In this document: one piece after another, positions 7,428-17,035 of the stretch
Layout of the letters: each line of letters opens with the position of its first letter
Position numbering within the stretch: the first letter of the stretch is position 1
Assembly: GCF_023715565.1 (NCBI RefSeq)
Contig: NZ_JAMBOJ010000023.1
Coordinates: 1 to 64,000 of the forward strand
Length of the DNA: 64,000 nt
Direction of reading: 5' to 3'
DNA from: Cytobacillus firmus
GTDB taxonomy: Bacteria > Bacillota > Bacilli > Bacillales > Cytobacillaceae
Program-made: the position numbers and the translations under genes
Notes under the pieces: model-generated
What the model was told of the DNA's origin: nothing
The model's input: only the letters and a program-made list of their open reading frames with translations
The model's database searches: none

Positions 7428-9692
7428 TCATCTCAATTTGAACACCCCGATTTTCAAATGGAAGTTCAGCGGCTTGAATTTACGAAACGTTATATTGATG
7501 TTGTGATTAAAACGTCAGAATCCAGTAAAGACAAGTTTCAGGAAAATATGAAAGAAGCTTTTGAAGATGTTGACTGGCTTGAATCCAGCTTAAGTTACTC
7601 TTCGCTCCTGACAAATGCCCGTTTTTTTGAAATGTCTAAAGATGAATTAATGCAGCTGAAAAATGCCCGGAAAAAGCCTTACTTTGCCAGAATTGATTTC
7701 TTAAGGCAGGATTTAAACGAGGAAGAGATCTTATACATAGGCAAAACCTCATTATATTCAAGGGAAAATCAGGAGCAGATTATTGTTGACTGGCGTTCTC
7801 CAATAGCCAATTTATACTATGAAGGCAGGCTGGGAGAGGTTCAATACGATTCCTATGAAGAAACCTTTACTGGACACTTGTCATTGAAAAGGCAATTTAT
7901 GATAGAAGACGGGATTCTGGATGAAATTCGGGACATTGACCTCACAACTACAGATGAATTGCTTCAGGAATCACTTTCCAAAAGCTCAAGCAACCGCCTC
8001 ACTGAAATTATTTCAACCATACAGGAAGAGCAGAACAAAATAATACGTGCTGATCTGAATAAGCCCATCATTGTGCAGGGGGCGGCGGGCAGCGGCAAGA
8101 CAACCATTGCACTGCATAGGATTAGTTATTTCATATATCAATACAAAGAAAACTTTGCCCCGGAACAGCTGATGATATTGGCGCCGAGCAGGCTTTTCAT
8201 TGATTATATTTCAGAGGCGCTCCCAGAACTTGGGGTGGAAAGAGTCCGTCAGACAACCTACCAGGAATATGTCCTTGAGTGTCTTGACGAGGACCTAAAA
8301 ATGGCTGCTGACAGCAAACTCGTGAACCTGCTTGAAGACCAGGGAGGTGAAGAGGTAAACCTTGCAGCCTGGGCATCATCTATTAAGGGTTCGCCTGTAC
8401 TTCAAACCATTCTTACTAATTACCTCAGAGAAATATATAATAGCTTCCGTCCCAATGATGATTTTATGGTAGATAAGTTCAGGCTTTTCAACAAAAAAAA
8501 ATTCTATCAGCTTTTTTTGGAGGATTACAATTACCTTCCTCTATACCGAAGACTGGAAAAGTTAAAGGCTGTGCTTCAAAACGATCTTTCTAAGAAAAAG
8601 CAAAATATCATTAAGAAAATCGAAACGTATTATGACGAGAGAATCGAAAGAGCCCTCTATAGAGGAAGGGATCCTGAGAAAAGAAGACAATATGTTTCAG
8701 AAGCTCTTGATAAAAAGGCATCCAGACTTGAAGAACTTAAGAGAAGCTTCAGGACAGCTGTGCCAAAATACATGAAGCAATTCCCGAAAAAAAGCCTAAT
8801 CAGGTATTACAAAGACCTATTTGAAGACCCTGTACGTCTTTCAAGGTTATCAAGCGGAAAATTGCCTGTTGATGATGCACACAAACTTTGTGAATATTGC
8901 CGGAAGTTGTTTAGAAAAAAAATGTATGAGAGGGAAGACTTAGCTTTGATGCTTTACCTGCAGGAAAGCCTTTTTGGCATTCCAAAAGAGTTGAAGGCGA
9001 AAAATATCGTCATTGATGAAGCGCAGGACTACAGCTTTATGGAGCTTCTCTCATTAAAAAAGTCACTTGATACAGATATGTTCACACTAGTGGGGGACCT
9101 TGCCCAGGGAATTCATTCCTACAGGGGGCTTACAAGCTGGCAGGAGATCCTGGATTATATTTTTCCCCGTGCAACATATACAGAGCTTCAGAAAAGCTAT
9201 CGCACTACAGTGGAAATTATGGAAAAAGCAAATGAATTACTTAAGCTTTTACCTTATTCATTCCCTGAAGTGGAGCCGGTCGTCCGCCATGGCAGAAATC
9301 CTGAGTTTATCAGGAGGAAGGATGGGGGCGAGCTGGTAAAACAGCTTGAAGAACAGGTCATTTCCTTGAAAGAAGAAGAGTATAAAACATTTGCGGTGAT
9401 CGGGAAAACGATGAAAGACTGTCAGCTCATTCACAGCCTTTTTGAAAAGCATGCGAGGCTTCCTTTTAAACTGCTGCAGGAACAGGAAAGCATACCGAAG
9501 GATGAAATTGTTATCGTGCCATCTTACTTGTCCAAGGGACTTGAATTTGATGCAGTTATGATACTCTCCATGGAAGAGGAGTTTTCAAGAGATTCTGAAC
9601 TGGACATTAAATTGCTTTATGTCGCCATGACACGGCCACTTCACCGATTATATTTTTATGCATCGGAACAAGGCAATTTCATAGTAGATTAA
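7425..9692 (+). CDS. helD: RNA polymerase recycling motor HelD (UvrD-like ATPase)
   Basis: A 755-residue superfamily 1 helicase-like ATPase of the HelD type, which removes RNA polymerase from stalled complexes. The N-terminal region (1-190) is a long helical arm (FTKRYIDVV...). The Walker A motif GAAGSGKTTIALHR is near residue 220, the Walker B-type VIDEAQDYS near 530, then GDLAQGIHSYRG, the motif IV region QKSYRTTVEI near 590 and VAMTRPLHRLY at the C-terminus. The size agrees with Bacillus HelD (about 770 aa). The start ATG has AAAGGAGAT upstream and can be hidden in a hairpin. It is monocistronic with a terminator 7 nt past the stop. Confidence 0.9.
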   Translation: MSSQFEHPDFQMEVQRLEFTKRYIDVVIKTSESSKDKFQENMKEAFEDVDWLESSLSYSSLLTNARFFEMSKDELMQLKNARKKPYFARIDFLRQDLNEEEILYIGKTSLYSRENQEQIIVDWRSPIANLYYEGRLGEVQYDSYEETFTGHLSLKRQFMIEDGILDEIRDIDLTTTDELLQESLSKSSSNRLTEIISTIQEEQNKIIRADLNKPIIVQGAAGSGKTTIALHRISYFIYQYKENFAPEQLMILAPSRLFIDYISEALPELGVERVRQTTYQEYVLECLDEDLKMAADSKLVNLLEDQGGEEVNLAAWASSIKGSPVLQTILTNYLREIYNSFRPNDDFMVDKFRLFNKKKFYQLFLEDYNYLPLYRRLEKLKAVLQNDLSKKKQNIIKKIETYYDERIERALYRGRDPEKRRQYVSEALDKKASRLEELKRSFRTAVPKYMKQFPKKSLIRYYKDLFEDPVRLSRLSSGKLPVDDAHKLCEYCRKLFRKKMYEREDLALMLYLQESLFGIPKELKAKNIVIDEAQDYSFMELLSLKKSLDTDMFTLVGDLAQGIHSYRGLTSWQEILDYIFPRATYTELQKSYRTTVEIMEKANELLKLLPYSFPEVEPVVRHGRNPEFIRRKDGGELVKQLEEQVISLKEEEYKTFAVIGKTMKDCQLIHSLFEKHARLPFKLLQEQESIPKDEIVIVPSYLSKGLEFDAVMILSMEEEFSRDSELDIKLLYVAMTRPLHRLYFYASEQGNFIVD

Positions 9693-9698
9693 AATCTT

Positions 9699-9729
9699 AA
9701 GCAGCTGATTTGTCAGCTGCTTATTTTTT
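9699..9729 (+). terminator. helD terminator
   Basis: AAGCAGCTGA and TCAGCTGCTT form a perfect 10-bp stem with a 4-nt loop, followed by ATTTTTTT. A MITE-like element is inserted immediately downstream. Confidence 0.88.
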
Positions 9730-9734
9730 TCTAT

Positions 9735-10012
9735 GGCTGTTTTCGCAAAGTTTGTTGCTATTTATATTATATTTACTGAGTTGTGGAGCGGTAGGTGAGA
9801 GATCCTCGAAAATGCATTCGCATTCTCTTCGTGCGGTGTTTACTCAAGGTAGCTCATTCAACGTCCTACGGGAGTAGCGGGACAGGTGAGACCCACAGAC
9901 GCGCAGCGTCGAGGAGGCTCACCGCCCGCCCCGTGGTTCGCTGAGCATCCTCTTGCTTCAATCAACGGACAACATTAATAAGCGAAAAACAACAATTTAT
10001 ACGAAAAGAGCC
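9735..10012 (+). mobile_element. MITE-like element, copy 1
   Basis: A 278-bp non-coding element with imperfect terminal inverted repeats: GGCTGTTTTCGCAAAGTTTG at the left and, in reverse complement, GGCTCTTTTCGTATAAATTG at the right. It is bracketed by a perfect 8-bp direct repeat TTTTCTAT (9727-9734 and 10013-10020), the target duplication expected of transposition. The interior matches copies at 32185-32466 (inverted) and 34201-34476. No transposase is encoded, so it would move in trans. Confidence 0.85.
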
Positions 10013-10141
10013 TTTTCTATAAATGATCTTGTACCTTGTTTAGGACATTTTTTTACCGTAAAAATCTCTATGAAATAACATTCTGACGGGTGTCTTTCTG
10101 TTTTATAAAATCTTTCCAGAAGAATAGTTTTTAAATTTATG

Positions 10142-10166
10142 GTTTTAGATAATGAATACTGGGTAA
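10142..10166 (+). promoter_or_regulatory. SigB-type general-stress promoter
   Basis: GTTTTA, 13 nt, then GGGTAA closely fits the Bacillus SigB consensus (GTTTAA-N12-14-GGGWAW). It lies about 100 nt upstream of the GlsB/YeaQ-type gene; related small membrane proteins such as YwzA are SigB-controlled in B. subtilis. Confidence 0.65.
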
Positions 10167-10269
10167 TTTAATTATACAAGCAGATAAGATCACCAAAAGC
10201 TGCGCAGCTGAATGAAATTCTTTATCTGAACAAAAGCTATAATCAAATTATAACGAGGAGTGATTTTCA

Positions 10270-10530
10270 ATGTTGAGCTTTTTATGGGCATTAATTATAG
10301 GTGGTATCATTGGTTGGGTAGCAAGTATGATTGTTGGAAGAGATGTTCCAGGCGGAATTATTGGTAACATCATCGCTGGTTTCATTGGTGCATGGTTAGG
10401 TTCATTAATTCTTGGTGATTGGGGTCCAGTCGTAGCTGACTTTGCTATTATTCCTGCTTTAATTGGTGCTATCTTGCTTGTATTCATCGTAAGCTTGATC
10501 ATGAAGTCTATGCGTAAATCACATGACTAA
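10270..10530 (+). CDS. GlsB/YeaQ/YmgE-family stress membrane protein
   Basis: An 86-residue very hydrophobic protein with three membrane segments (about 3-22, 28-47 and 55-78) and the glycine-rich family pattern GGIIGWVAS...GGIIGNIIAGFIGAWLG. Members are small stress-induced membrane proteins of unknown biochemistry (also called transglycosylase-associated). GAGGAG precedes the ATG. A SigB-type promoter lies upstream and an intrinsic terminator directly downstream, so it is a single-gene transcription unit. Confidence 0.88.
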   Translation: MLSFLWALIIGGIIGWVASMIVGRDVPGGIIGNIIAGFIGAWLGSLILGDWGPVVADFAIIPALIGAILLVFIVSLIMKSMRKSHD

Positions 10531-10544
10531 TTGAATTAATCCAA

Positions 10545-10571
10545 AGAAGTCCCGTTCGGGGCTTCTTTTTT
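10545..10571 (+). terminator. Intrinsic terminator
   Basis: AGAAGTCCC and GGGGCTTCT pair around GTTC and are followed by T5. Confidence 0.85.
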
Positions 10572-10626
10572 GCTTTTATCCTGCTTTTTAGAAAACTAAA
10601 GCTGCCTTAAGATAAGACAGCTCAAC

Positions 10627-11547
10627 TTAAAAACGGTATGGGTCAATACCTTTGAAAATCCCTGGATCATCGAGGAAAGGCGCATGACAGACAATAGCCT
10701 CTTCTAAGAATGGGTGCGGAATCTCAAGTTTTACTGCGTGCAGTGCCTGTCGTACAAAAATAGGTTTCCCGCCATATAAGGTATCCCCGGCAAGAGGATG
10801 TCCAATATGACTAAGATGAACACGGATCTGATGTGTTCTGCCTGTATCCAAACGGCACTTAATAAGTGAAAGATTTTGTTTAGGATCGTACTCAATTAAT
10901 TCATAGTTCGTTGAAGCAGGCTGACCGCCGGGGGATACCCTTCTCCTGGTTGGATGATGCCTGTCCCGCCCGATTGGTTCTCTGATGGTTCCTTTGTTTC
11001 TTGAAATTTTGCCATGGACTAAAGCCAAATATGTGCGCTTAATTCTTCTTTCTTCCAGCTCTCTATCCAGAATAGCCCCAGCTAATGCATGCTTCGCAAA
11101 TAATATGGCACCGGTTGTATCACGATCAAGGCGATGTATATGTTTTATGACTCTATACTCCCCCTGCATTTGCATATGAAAAGCTGCAGCGTTTGCAAGG
11201 GTATTCGCTTGATCCGGTGAGTTAGGATGCGTGTCCATGCCGGCAGGTTTATTCAAAACAATCATATGGTCATCTTCGAAAAGAACATCAGTCTCATAAT
11301 AAGATGGAATAACGCCTGGATCTTCATCCCCGAAAAAGTGAAACTTTAATTTATCTCCTGCATGCACAGGTTTTTTCCAATTGGCAGGTTCATCATTGGA
11401 TAATACCTGTTTTTTCATTCTCATATTGTGTGTATGCTTCTTTGGTGCTCCCCATAATGACCGCACAATATATTCGATTGAATATCCTTCCCAGTGAGCA
11501 GGTACTTCTATTTCACACCATTCACCAAACCTTTGCAGTTTTACCAT
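10627..11547 (-). CDS. yhcT: RluA-family pseudouridine synthase (YhcT-like)
   Basis: A 306-residue RNA pseudouridine synthase. The catalytic motif HRLDRDTTGAILFAK (near residue 140) contains the nucleophilic aspartate; GRTHQIRVHLSHIGHPLAGD (near 240) is the second RluA signature. The N-terminal 90 residues form an S4-like region ahead of the catalytic domain. It modifies uridines in rRNA or tRNA; the site cannot be read from sequence. The start follows AAGGAGT. The neighbouring yhcU gene supports the YhcT assignment, since the two are adjacent in B. subtilis. Confidence 0.85.
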   Translation of the reverse strand: MVKLQRFGEWCEIEVPAHWEGYSIEYIVRSLWGAPKKHTHNMRMKKQVLSNDEPANWKKPVHAGDKLKFHFFGDEDPGVIPSYYETDVLFEDDHMIVLNKPAGMDTHPNSPDQANTLANAAAFHMQMQGEYRVIKHIHRLDRDTTGAILFAKHALAGAILDRELEERRIKRTYLALVHGKISRNKGTIREPIGRDRHHPTRRRVSPGGQPASTNYELIEYDPKQNLSLIKCRLDTGRTHQIRVHLSHIGHPLAGDTLYGGKPIFVRQALHAVKLEIPHPFLEEAIVCHAPFLDDPGIFKGIDPYRF

Positions 11548-11889
11548 AAATTACTCCTTATCCTAATTGAATAATCTTACCTTTATTACATATAAATTAA
11601 TGACAATAATATTTTAGCCTTTAAAGACAGCAGATAAAAGGAATAGTGGTTGTTAAAAATTATTGTAATATTGGAAATTCACTCCTGTTTTGCTGAAAAT
11701 GATGTTAGTATAGGTAATTAGGATTATTTATTTTGCATTATTCCTGTTCCATCTATTTCCGGAGAAGGAATAAATTCCAGCAAATCCCTATCCTATGGGT
11801 ATAATTACCACCCTGAAGAGCTTTTAGAATATGATATTCTTATGTATATATTACGAACTGATTACAAGGATTACAAAGGTGGGTTATCA
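11548..11889. other. Intergenic region, no feature recognised
   Basis: A 342-bp AT-rich gap between the divergent pseudouridine synthase and yhcU genes. It must hold both promoters, but no confident -35/-10 pair, hairpin or repeat was identified. Confidence 0.5.
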
Positions 11890-12288
11890 GTGAAGGTTGT
11901 ATTTGCATCAACTCCTGATCAGGAACAAAAAATTCAAGAATTAATACAAAAATTCTATTCAAATGTGTTTCCTCTTTATTTCACTGACAATGATATAAGA
12001 GAATTTGAACAGCAGAGGGTTTTACATACTTCTACCAGACACTTTGAATACTTTGGAACATTAAAGGAGGCATATCAGGTTATAGCAGGGCTTCAGACGC
12101 TCATGGCTATTCTTGAATCCCGCCCAATGAGCGGCAAATATGAAGCGATATTCTTCAAAAATGTTCAAATACTTCAAGAATTCGGCTTATCATTTCCGTT
12201 TGATTACAGTCATTTTTGCGGAGAAAGATTGCCCCGGAATGATTTATTCAGTGTTTATGCAAAAGCCGCAAATGAAATGCTTGTATGA
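11890..12288 (+). CDS. yhcU: YhcU-family protein (DUF5365)
   Basis: A 132-residue soluble protein beginning VKVVFASTPDQEQKIQELI, matching the YhcU/DUF5365 family in length and N-terminus. The GTG at 11890 is chosen because AAAGGTGGG lies upstream; the frame is open for 16 more codons without a ribosome site. No catalytic motif is apparent and the function is unknown. It sits next to yhcT, as in B. subtilis. Confidence 0.72.
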   Translation: MKVVFASTPDQEQKIQELIQKFYSNVFPLYFTDNDIREFEQQRVLHTSTRHFEYFGTLKEAYQVIAGLQTLMAILESRPMSGKYEAIFFKNVQILQEFGLSFPFDYSHFCGERLPRNDLFSVYAKAANEMLV

Positions 12289-12290
12289 GA

Positions 12291-12317
12291 AAACGCCTGC
12301 TGCCTGCAGGCGTTTTT
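12291..12317. terminator. Bidirectional intrinsic terminator
   Basis: AACGCCTGC and GCAGGCGTT pair around TGCCT, with A-run before and T-run after, between convergent genes. Confidence 0.85.
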
Positions 12318-12320
12318 TGG

Positions 12321-12791
12321 TTATTTGGAATTCTCATTAAACCACTGTTCAAAAACTTCCTTTTCCTGAGAACCGGTAATCCTGTTAACCTCTTTGCCGT
12401 CTTTATATTGAACGATTGTTGGAGTTTCCTTAATTCCGTAATTGTCCCAGCCGTCTTCGAATTCAAGCAGGTTGAATTGCACCAGATCAATACCCATATC
12501 TTCTGTAAGCGGAGCCACCACAGGGGTAGTCTTTTGGCAATGAGGGCATGTCGGGCTATAAAAATAAACCGTTACATCTTCTTTTTCATCTAACTTTTTC
12601 TCCAATTCCTCGGGAAGGATCAGGTTTTGATAATTCGGGTCTTCAAGCTGTTTGACTGTTTCAGGATGAAGTGATTCTTTTCCATATGGATTTTTCTCTG
12701 ACACTTTTTCCTCGTTTTGCATTTTAGTTAACATTCCAACTGCTGCAAATAATGCAACGATAATGGCAAGAAATATAATGACCTTTTTCAT
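12321..12791 (-). CDS. Membrane-anchored thioredoxin-family thiol oxidoreductase
   Basis: A 156-residue thioredoxin-fold protein with a single N-terminal membrane anchor or uncleaved signal (residues 2-22, KKVIIFLAIIVALFAAVGML). The redox motif is CPHC (SPTCPHCQKT, near residue 81), and a cis-proline loop KETPTIVQY follows. It should act outside the membrane on protein thiols. Its ATG overlaps the stop codon of the DsbB-like gene (TAATG), so the two are translationally coupled and probably work as a DsbA/DsbB-like (Bdb) pair. Confidence 0.85.
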   Translation of the reverse strand: MKKVIIFLAIIVALFAAVGMLTKMQNEEKVSEKNPYGKESLHPETVKQLEDPNYQNLILPEELEKKLDEKEDVTVYFYSPTCPHCQKTTPVVAPLTEDMGIDLVQFNLLEFEDGWDNYGIKETPTIVQYKDGKEVNRITGSQEKEVFEQWFNENSK

Positions 12792-13231
12792 TATTCTGCT
12801 GCCTCCTTCGTTTTCTTCCAGATAAGGTAACTGCAAATAAAAATAATAATAAAAGCTGTTAATGCTAAAAATGGAATTGTAACAAATCCCAGCCAATTAA
12901 TATACTGCCCCGTACAGGGAACTCTCCCGCATGATGCTGCACGATCAGCCATAAATGAAATCTTCTGGATGGAGTAGTGGTAGATGGAAATGCCGGCTCC
13001 AACAGCAGATAACACCATTGTATATAAGCTGATGCGATAATCCTTCTTAACCACAGCCAAGCCTAGTATGACAGCAAAGGGATACATGACAATTCTCTGA
13101 TACCAGCAAAGCTCGCAAGGTTCATATTGCCTGATTTCTGAAAAATAAAGGCTGCCGAACATAGCAAGAATTGAAGCTGCCCAGGCAATAAACAGCAAAT
13201 TCTCCCGCCGGTCTTTTTGTGTTTTCTCCAT
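12791..13231 (-). CDS. bdbC: Disulfide bond formation protein, BdbC/DsbB family
   Basis: A 146-residue protein with four membrane segments. It has the first DsbB cysteine pair in CELCWYQR (near residue 38) and the second in CGRVPC (near 102) in the other outer loop. This family reoxidises extracytoplasmic thiol oxidases and passes electrons to quinone. The ATG at 13231 is chosen because AAGGAGATT precedes it; another ATG 18 nt upstream has no ribosome site. It is the first gene of the operon with the thioredoxin-like protein. Confidence 0.87.
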   Translation of the reverse strand: MEKTQKDRRENLLFIAWAASILAMFGSLYFSEIRQYEPCELCWYQRIVMYPFAVILGLAVVKKDYRISLYTMVLSAVGAGISIYHYSIQKISFMADRAASCGRVPCTGQYINWLGFVTIPFLALTAFIIIFICSYLIWKKTKEAAE

Positions 13232-13375
13232 AATAATCTCCTTATTCATATGTACTCTAAAATTATAAAGCTATTGGACATCCCTTGTAAATCAACATGT
13301 GCAGACAATCAGCAGAAATGAGGCTTTTGTGGCAAAGATATTAACGGGTTACAAATAAAAAGAAGACATTTAACA

Positions 13376-13399
13376 CCTTTGTAGAAATATATACAAAGG
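13376..13399. promoter_or_regulatory. Operator-like inverted repeat upstream of yhcX
   Basis: CCTTTGTA and TACAAAGG form a perfect 8-bp inverted repeat around an AT-rich 8-nt centre, in the 311-bp gap between the divergent bdbC and yhcX genes. The centre-to-centre spacing suits a dimeric regulator. There is no T-run, so it is not a terminator. No further element was recognised in the gap. Confidence 0.35.
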
Positions 13400-13542
13400 A
13401 AAAGAAGCAAGATAATTAAGAGGGAATTTACTTAAGAAGTTACGAATGGAGCAAAAAAGGGAAAAGATTTCTATATCACTGGAGAGGCTAAGGTCCTTTT
13501 AGCTCCCATGATAATTATTATTTCCGAAGGAGTGCACCACCA

Positions 13543-15081
13543 TTGACAAAGCTTGATTTAACGAAATTTGAGAAGAAAATGATTATCAGAAATACCCGGC
13601 ATTCAGATATAGATCATATCATTGCCCTTCAGGAGTTATGTTTTCCCGGCATGGTTCCCTGGAAGAAGGATCAGCTTGAAAGTCATCTGGATATTTTCCC
13701 GGAAGGCCAGTTTGTTGCAGAATATGATGGGGAAATCATCGGATCCTGTTCAAGCCTTATAATAAACTTTGATGAGTATGATGACCGTCATTCATGGGAT
13801 GATGTGACAGACAAAGGATACATAACGAACCATAATCCTGAAGGCTATAACCTTTATGGAATAGAAGTAATGGTTCATCCTGAATACCGCAGAATGAAAA
13901 TCGGCCATCGCCTGTATGAAGAAAGGAAGGAGCTTGTCAGGTCATTAAATTTAAAAAGCATCATCATAGGCGGACGAATTCCAAACTATCATAAATACTC
14001 AAATGACATGAACCCGCGGGAGTATGTTAACGAAGTATCGCTTCATAAAATCTATGACCCGGTTTTATCCTTTCAGCTCCTGAATGGATTTACCCTTATG
14101 AGAATTAATCCTAACTATTTGCCTGACGATGTACAGTCAAATAAATATGCAACCCTGATGGAATGGAATAATGTCGACTACAGACCAATGAGCAAACGCT
14201 TTTATAAAACGAGCTACCCGGTACGCATATGTGTGGTTCAATATTTAATGCGGCAGATACAATCCTTTGATGAATTTGCCCATCAGGTGGAATATTTTAC
14301 AGATGTAGCTTCAGACTCAGGGTCCGATTTTGCCGTTTTTCCCGAGTTGTTTACTACCCAGCTGATGTCCTTTTTGGAAGAACGTTCACCAAGCCTTGCG
14401 GTAAGAAAGCTGACAGAATACACTGAGCAATACATCGAGTTATTTACGGATTTGGCTGTCAGATATAATATCAATATTATTGGCGGCTCTCACTTTGTTA
14501 AAGAAGAGGATGATGAGATTTATAATATTGCATACCTTTTCCGCAGGGATGGAACAATTGAAAAGCAGTATAAGCTCCATATCACGCCAAATGAGCGGAA
14601 ATGGTGGGGAATCAGCCGCGGAGATGAAGTAAAGGTATTTGATACGGACTGCGGAAAAATTGCCATTCAAATCTGCTATGACATCGAATTCCCTGAGCTT
14701 GCGAGAATTGCAACAGATAAAGGTGCCAAAATTATATTTACCCCTTTCTGTACCGAAGATCGCCAGGGGTATTTAAGGGTTCGCTATTGTGCTCAGGCTC
14801 GCGCTGTTGAAAATCAAATATACACGGTTATTTCAGGTACGGTCGGCAATCTACCGCAAACAGAGAATATGGATATTCAGTATGCACAATCTGCCATTTT
14901 TGCCCCCTCCGATTTTGAGTTTGCAAGGGATGGGATTGTGGGGGAAACAAATCCAAATATCGAAATGGTCCTCATAGGTGATGTTGATCTGGAAATCCTC
15001 CGCCGCCAGAGGCAGGATGGAACAGTGCGCCAGCTGAAAGACCGCCGGCATGATATTTACAGCATAAAATATAAGAAGTAA
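13543..15081 (+). CDS. yhcX: GNAT acetyltransferase-carbon-nitrogen hydrolase fusion (YhcX)
   Basis: A 512-residue two-domain protein. Residues about 12-215 are a GNAT acetyltransferase (acetyl-CoA loop region VHPEYRRMKIGHRLYEE). Residues about 225-500 are a nitrilase-superfamily domain with the catalytic glutamate in FPELF (near 265), lysine in YKLHITPNERKWWG (near 345) and cysteine in QICYDIEFPE (near 380). The architecture and length equal YhcX of B. subtilis; the substrate is unknown. Translation starts at a TTG with GAAGGAG about 10 nt upstream. A GC-rich hairpin follows at 15097. Confidence 0.9.
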   Translation: MTKLDLTKFEKKMIIRNTRHSDIDHIIALQELCFPGMVPWKKDQLESHLDIFPEGQFVAEYDGEIIGSCSSLIINFDEYDDRHSWDDVTDKGYITNHNPEGYNLYGIEVMVHPEYRRMKIGHRLYEERKELVRSLNLKSIIIGGRIPNYHKYSNDMNPREYVNEVSLHKIYDPVLSFQLLNGFTLMRINPNYLPDDVQSNKYATLMEWNNVDYRPMSKRFYKTSYPVRICVVQYLMRQIQSFDEFAHQVEYFTDVASDSGSDFAVFPELFTTQLMSFLEERSPSLAVRKLTEYTEQYIELFTDLAVRYNINIIGGSHFVKEEDDEIYNIAYLFRRDGTIEKQYKLHITPNERKWWGISRGDEVKVFDTDCGKIAIQICYDIEFPELARIATDKGAKIIFTPFCTEDRQGYLRVRYCAQARAVENQIYTVISGTVGNLPQTENMDIQYAQSAIFAPSDFEFARDGIVGETNPNIEMVLIGDVDLEILRRQRQDGTVRQLKDRRHDIYSIKYKK

Positions 15082-15096
15082 TATAGAGTTGCAGCT

Positions 15097-15122
15097 TGAG
15101 CGCCTTTAACCTGGCGCTCAAA
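15097..15122 (+). terminator. Probable yhcX terminator
   Basis: TTGAGCGCC and GGCGCTCAA form a perfect 9-bp stem with an 8-nt loop; the downstream T-run (ATGCTTTTAT) is interrupted. Confidence 0.6.
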
Positions 15123-15250
15123 TGCTTTTATCGGACATACATACATAATCTCAGGGTGGAATTTGTCAAAATAACTCGGATATTATTAAAAGGAATATCT
15201 GCCTTGAACTCGAAAAGGATATGCAGAAGCTTTTTTTAGGAGGTCATAAA

Positions 15251-16996
15251 ATGGAATGGAAAACAGCAGCAGAACGATGGATAAACCATCAGGATCTGGA
15301 CAATGAATTATTAGAACAGCTAAAAGGTCTGCAGGGAAATGAAAAGCTCCTTGAAGAAGCATTTTATAAGGGTCTGGAATTCGGAACAGGCGGTATGCGC
15401 GGGGAAATTGGCCCGGGAACAAACCGCATGAATATCTATACTGTCCGGAAGGCATCTGCCGGATTAGCGGCATACATAGAGGAAAAAGGATTGGAAGCAA
15501 AGAATAGAGGAGTGGCTATTGCATATGATTCACGCCGCATGTCTCCGGAGTTTGCAATGGAAGCGGCTAAAACACTTGCCAGCAGAGGCATACAGACATA
15601 TGTTTTTGACGAACTTCGTCCAACTCCCGAACTTTCATACGCAGTCAGGTACCTGCATGCGTATGCAGGCATAGTCATTACAGCCAGCCATAATCCGCCG
15701 GAATACAATGGTTATAAGGTCTATGGATCTGACGGGGCTCAGCTGGTTCCCGCGGAAGCTGATATTGTTATAAGCAAGGTAAATGAATTGGAAAACGAAT
15801 TGCTGATAGAAGTAATGGATGAAGATGTGTTAAAGGAAAAAGGGCTTATTACAATGATCGGCAAAACAGTTGATCAAGCCTATCAAAAACAGCTCCTTAC
15901 CATCTCAGAAAATCCTGGAGCAGCAAATGAAGCAGATGTGAGTGTTGTATTTACGCCTCTTCACGGTACGGCCAATAAGCCTGTCAGAGAGGCTTTGGCT
16001 GCACTGGGCTATGTAAATGTGCATGTGGTAAAGGAACAGGAGCTCCCGGATCCTGAGTTCTCAACAGTAAAGAGCCCTAATCCAGAGGAAAAAGATGCAT
16101 TTGAGCTGGCAATGAGAGATGGAAGAGAAGTCATTGCAGATTTATTAATTGCTACAGACCCTGACGCCGATCGGCTTGGAATCGCTGCGAAGAACCAAGA
16201 AGGTGAGTATGTTCTTTTGACAGGAAATCAAACAGGGGCACTGCTGCTTCACTACATACTTTCTCAGAAGAAAGAAAAGAATAAACTGCCTGACAATGGC
16301 ATCATGCTAAAAACGATCGTTACGTCTGAATTTGGCCGCAGGGTTGCCTCCTCATTTGGAGTAGAAACACTTGATGTTTTAACCGGCTTCAAATTCATTG
16401 CAGAAAAAATCAACGAATATGAAGAGTCGGGTGAATTCAGTTTCCTGTTTGGCTATGAGGAAAGCTATGGATATCTTATCGGCGACTTTGCAAGGGACAA
16501 GGATGCTATTCAGGCAGCCCTGCTTGCGACAGAAATGGCAGCTTTTTATAAAAAGAAAGGCATGTCCCTTTATGAGGCGTTGCTCAGCTTATTTGAAGAG
16601 TTTGGCTATTTCATTGAAGGATTAAATTCAATGACTCTCAAAGGAATTGAAGGAGCTGAAAAAATCCAGCAGACACTGGCATCTTTCCGTGCTAATCCGA
16701 TAACGGAACTTGAAGGCATGAAAGTTCAGGCTGTTGAAGATTACTTAACAGGAATCAGAACGGAAGCAGATGGAACAGAGGAAAATATCGGCCTGCCTAA
16801 GTCCAATGTTATTAAGTATTTCTTCGAGGAAGGGAACTGGATCTGCTTAAGGCCGTCAGGTACAGAACCGAAAATTAAATTTTACTTTGGAATCAATGAC
16901 TCATCATTAGCCGGCAGCAAGGAAAAACTGGAATCCGTACAAAAAGCATTTATGAGCATCGTCGAAGAAAGAATGGGTATTTCAGTAGCAAAATAA
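15251..16996 (+). CDS. pgcA: Alpha-phosphoglucomutase PgcA
   Basis: A 581-residue phosphohexose mutase interconverting glucose-6-phosphate and glucose-1-phosphate for UDP-glucose, wall teichoic acid and glycolipid synthesis. The phosphoserine loop is [15 protein letters not shown] (near 145), the Mg-binding loop DPDADRLG (near 305), the sugar-binding loop GYEESYGY (near 402) and the phosphate-binding loop [10 protein letters not shown] (near 537). The ATG at 15251 after TTAGGAGG gives the same length as B. subtilis PgcA (YhxB). An upstream in-frame ATG lacks a ribosome site. Confidence 0.93.
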   Translation: MEWKTAAERWINHQDLDNELLEQLKGLQGNEKLLEEAFYKGLEFGTGGMRGEIGPGTNRMNIYTVRKASAGLAAYIEEKGLEAKNRGVAIAYDSRRMSPEFAMEAAKTLASRGIQTYVFDELRPTPELSYAVRYLHAYAGIVITASHNPPEYNGYKVYGSDGAQLVPAEADIVISKVNELENELLIEVMDEDVLKEKGLITMIGKTVDQAYQKQLLTISENPGAANEADVSVVFTPLHGTANKPVREALAALGYVNVHVVKEQELPDPEFSTVKSPNPEEKDAFELAMRDGREVIADLLIATDPDADRLGIAAKNQEGEYVLLTGNQTGALLLHYILSQKKEKNKLPDNGIMLKTIVTSEFGRRVASSFGVETLDVLTGFKFIAEKINEYEESGEFSFLFGYEESYGYLIGDFARDKDAIQAALLATEMAAFYKKKGMSLYEALLSLFEEFGYFIEGLNSMTLKGIEGAEKIQQTLASFRANPITELEGMKVQAVEDYLTGIRTEADGTEENIGLPKSNVIKYFFEEGNWICLRPSGTEPKIKFYFGINDSSLAGSKEKLESVQKAFMSIVEERMGISVAK

Positions 16997-17035
16997 ATTC
17001 TCACACCCCGTAGTTTCAACAGAAAGGAAGATTCA

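Noticed and set aside
11700-11830. Possible promoter upstream of yhcU
   Set aside because: Several AT-rich -10-like words exist but no convincing -35 partner at proper spacing.
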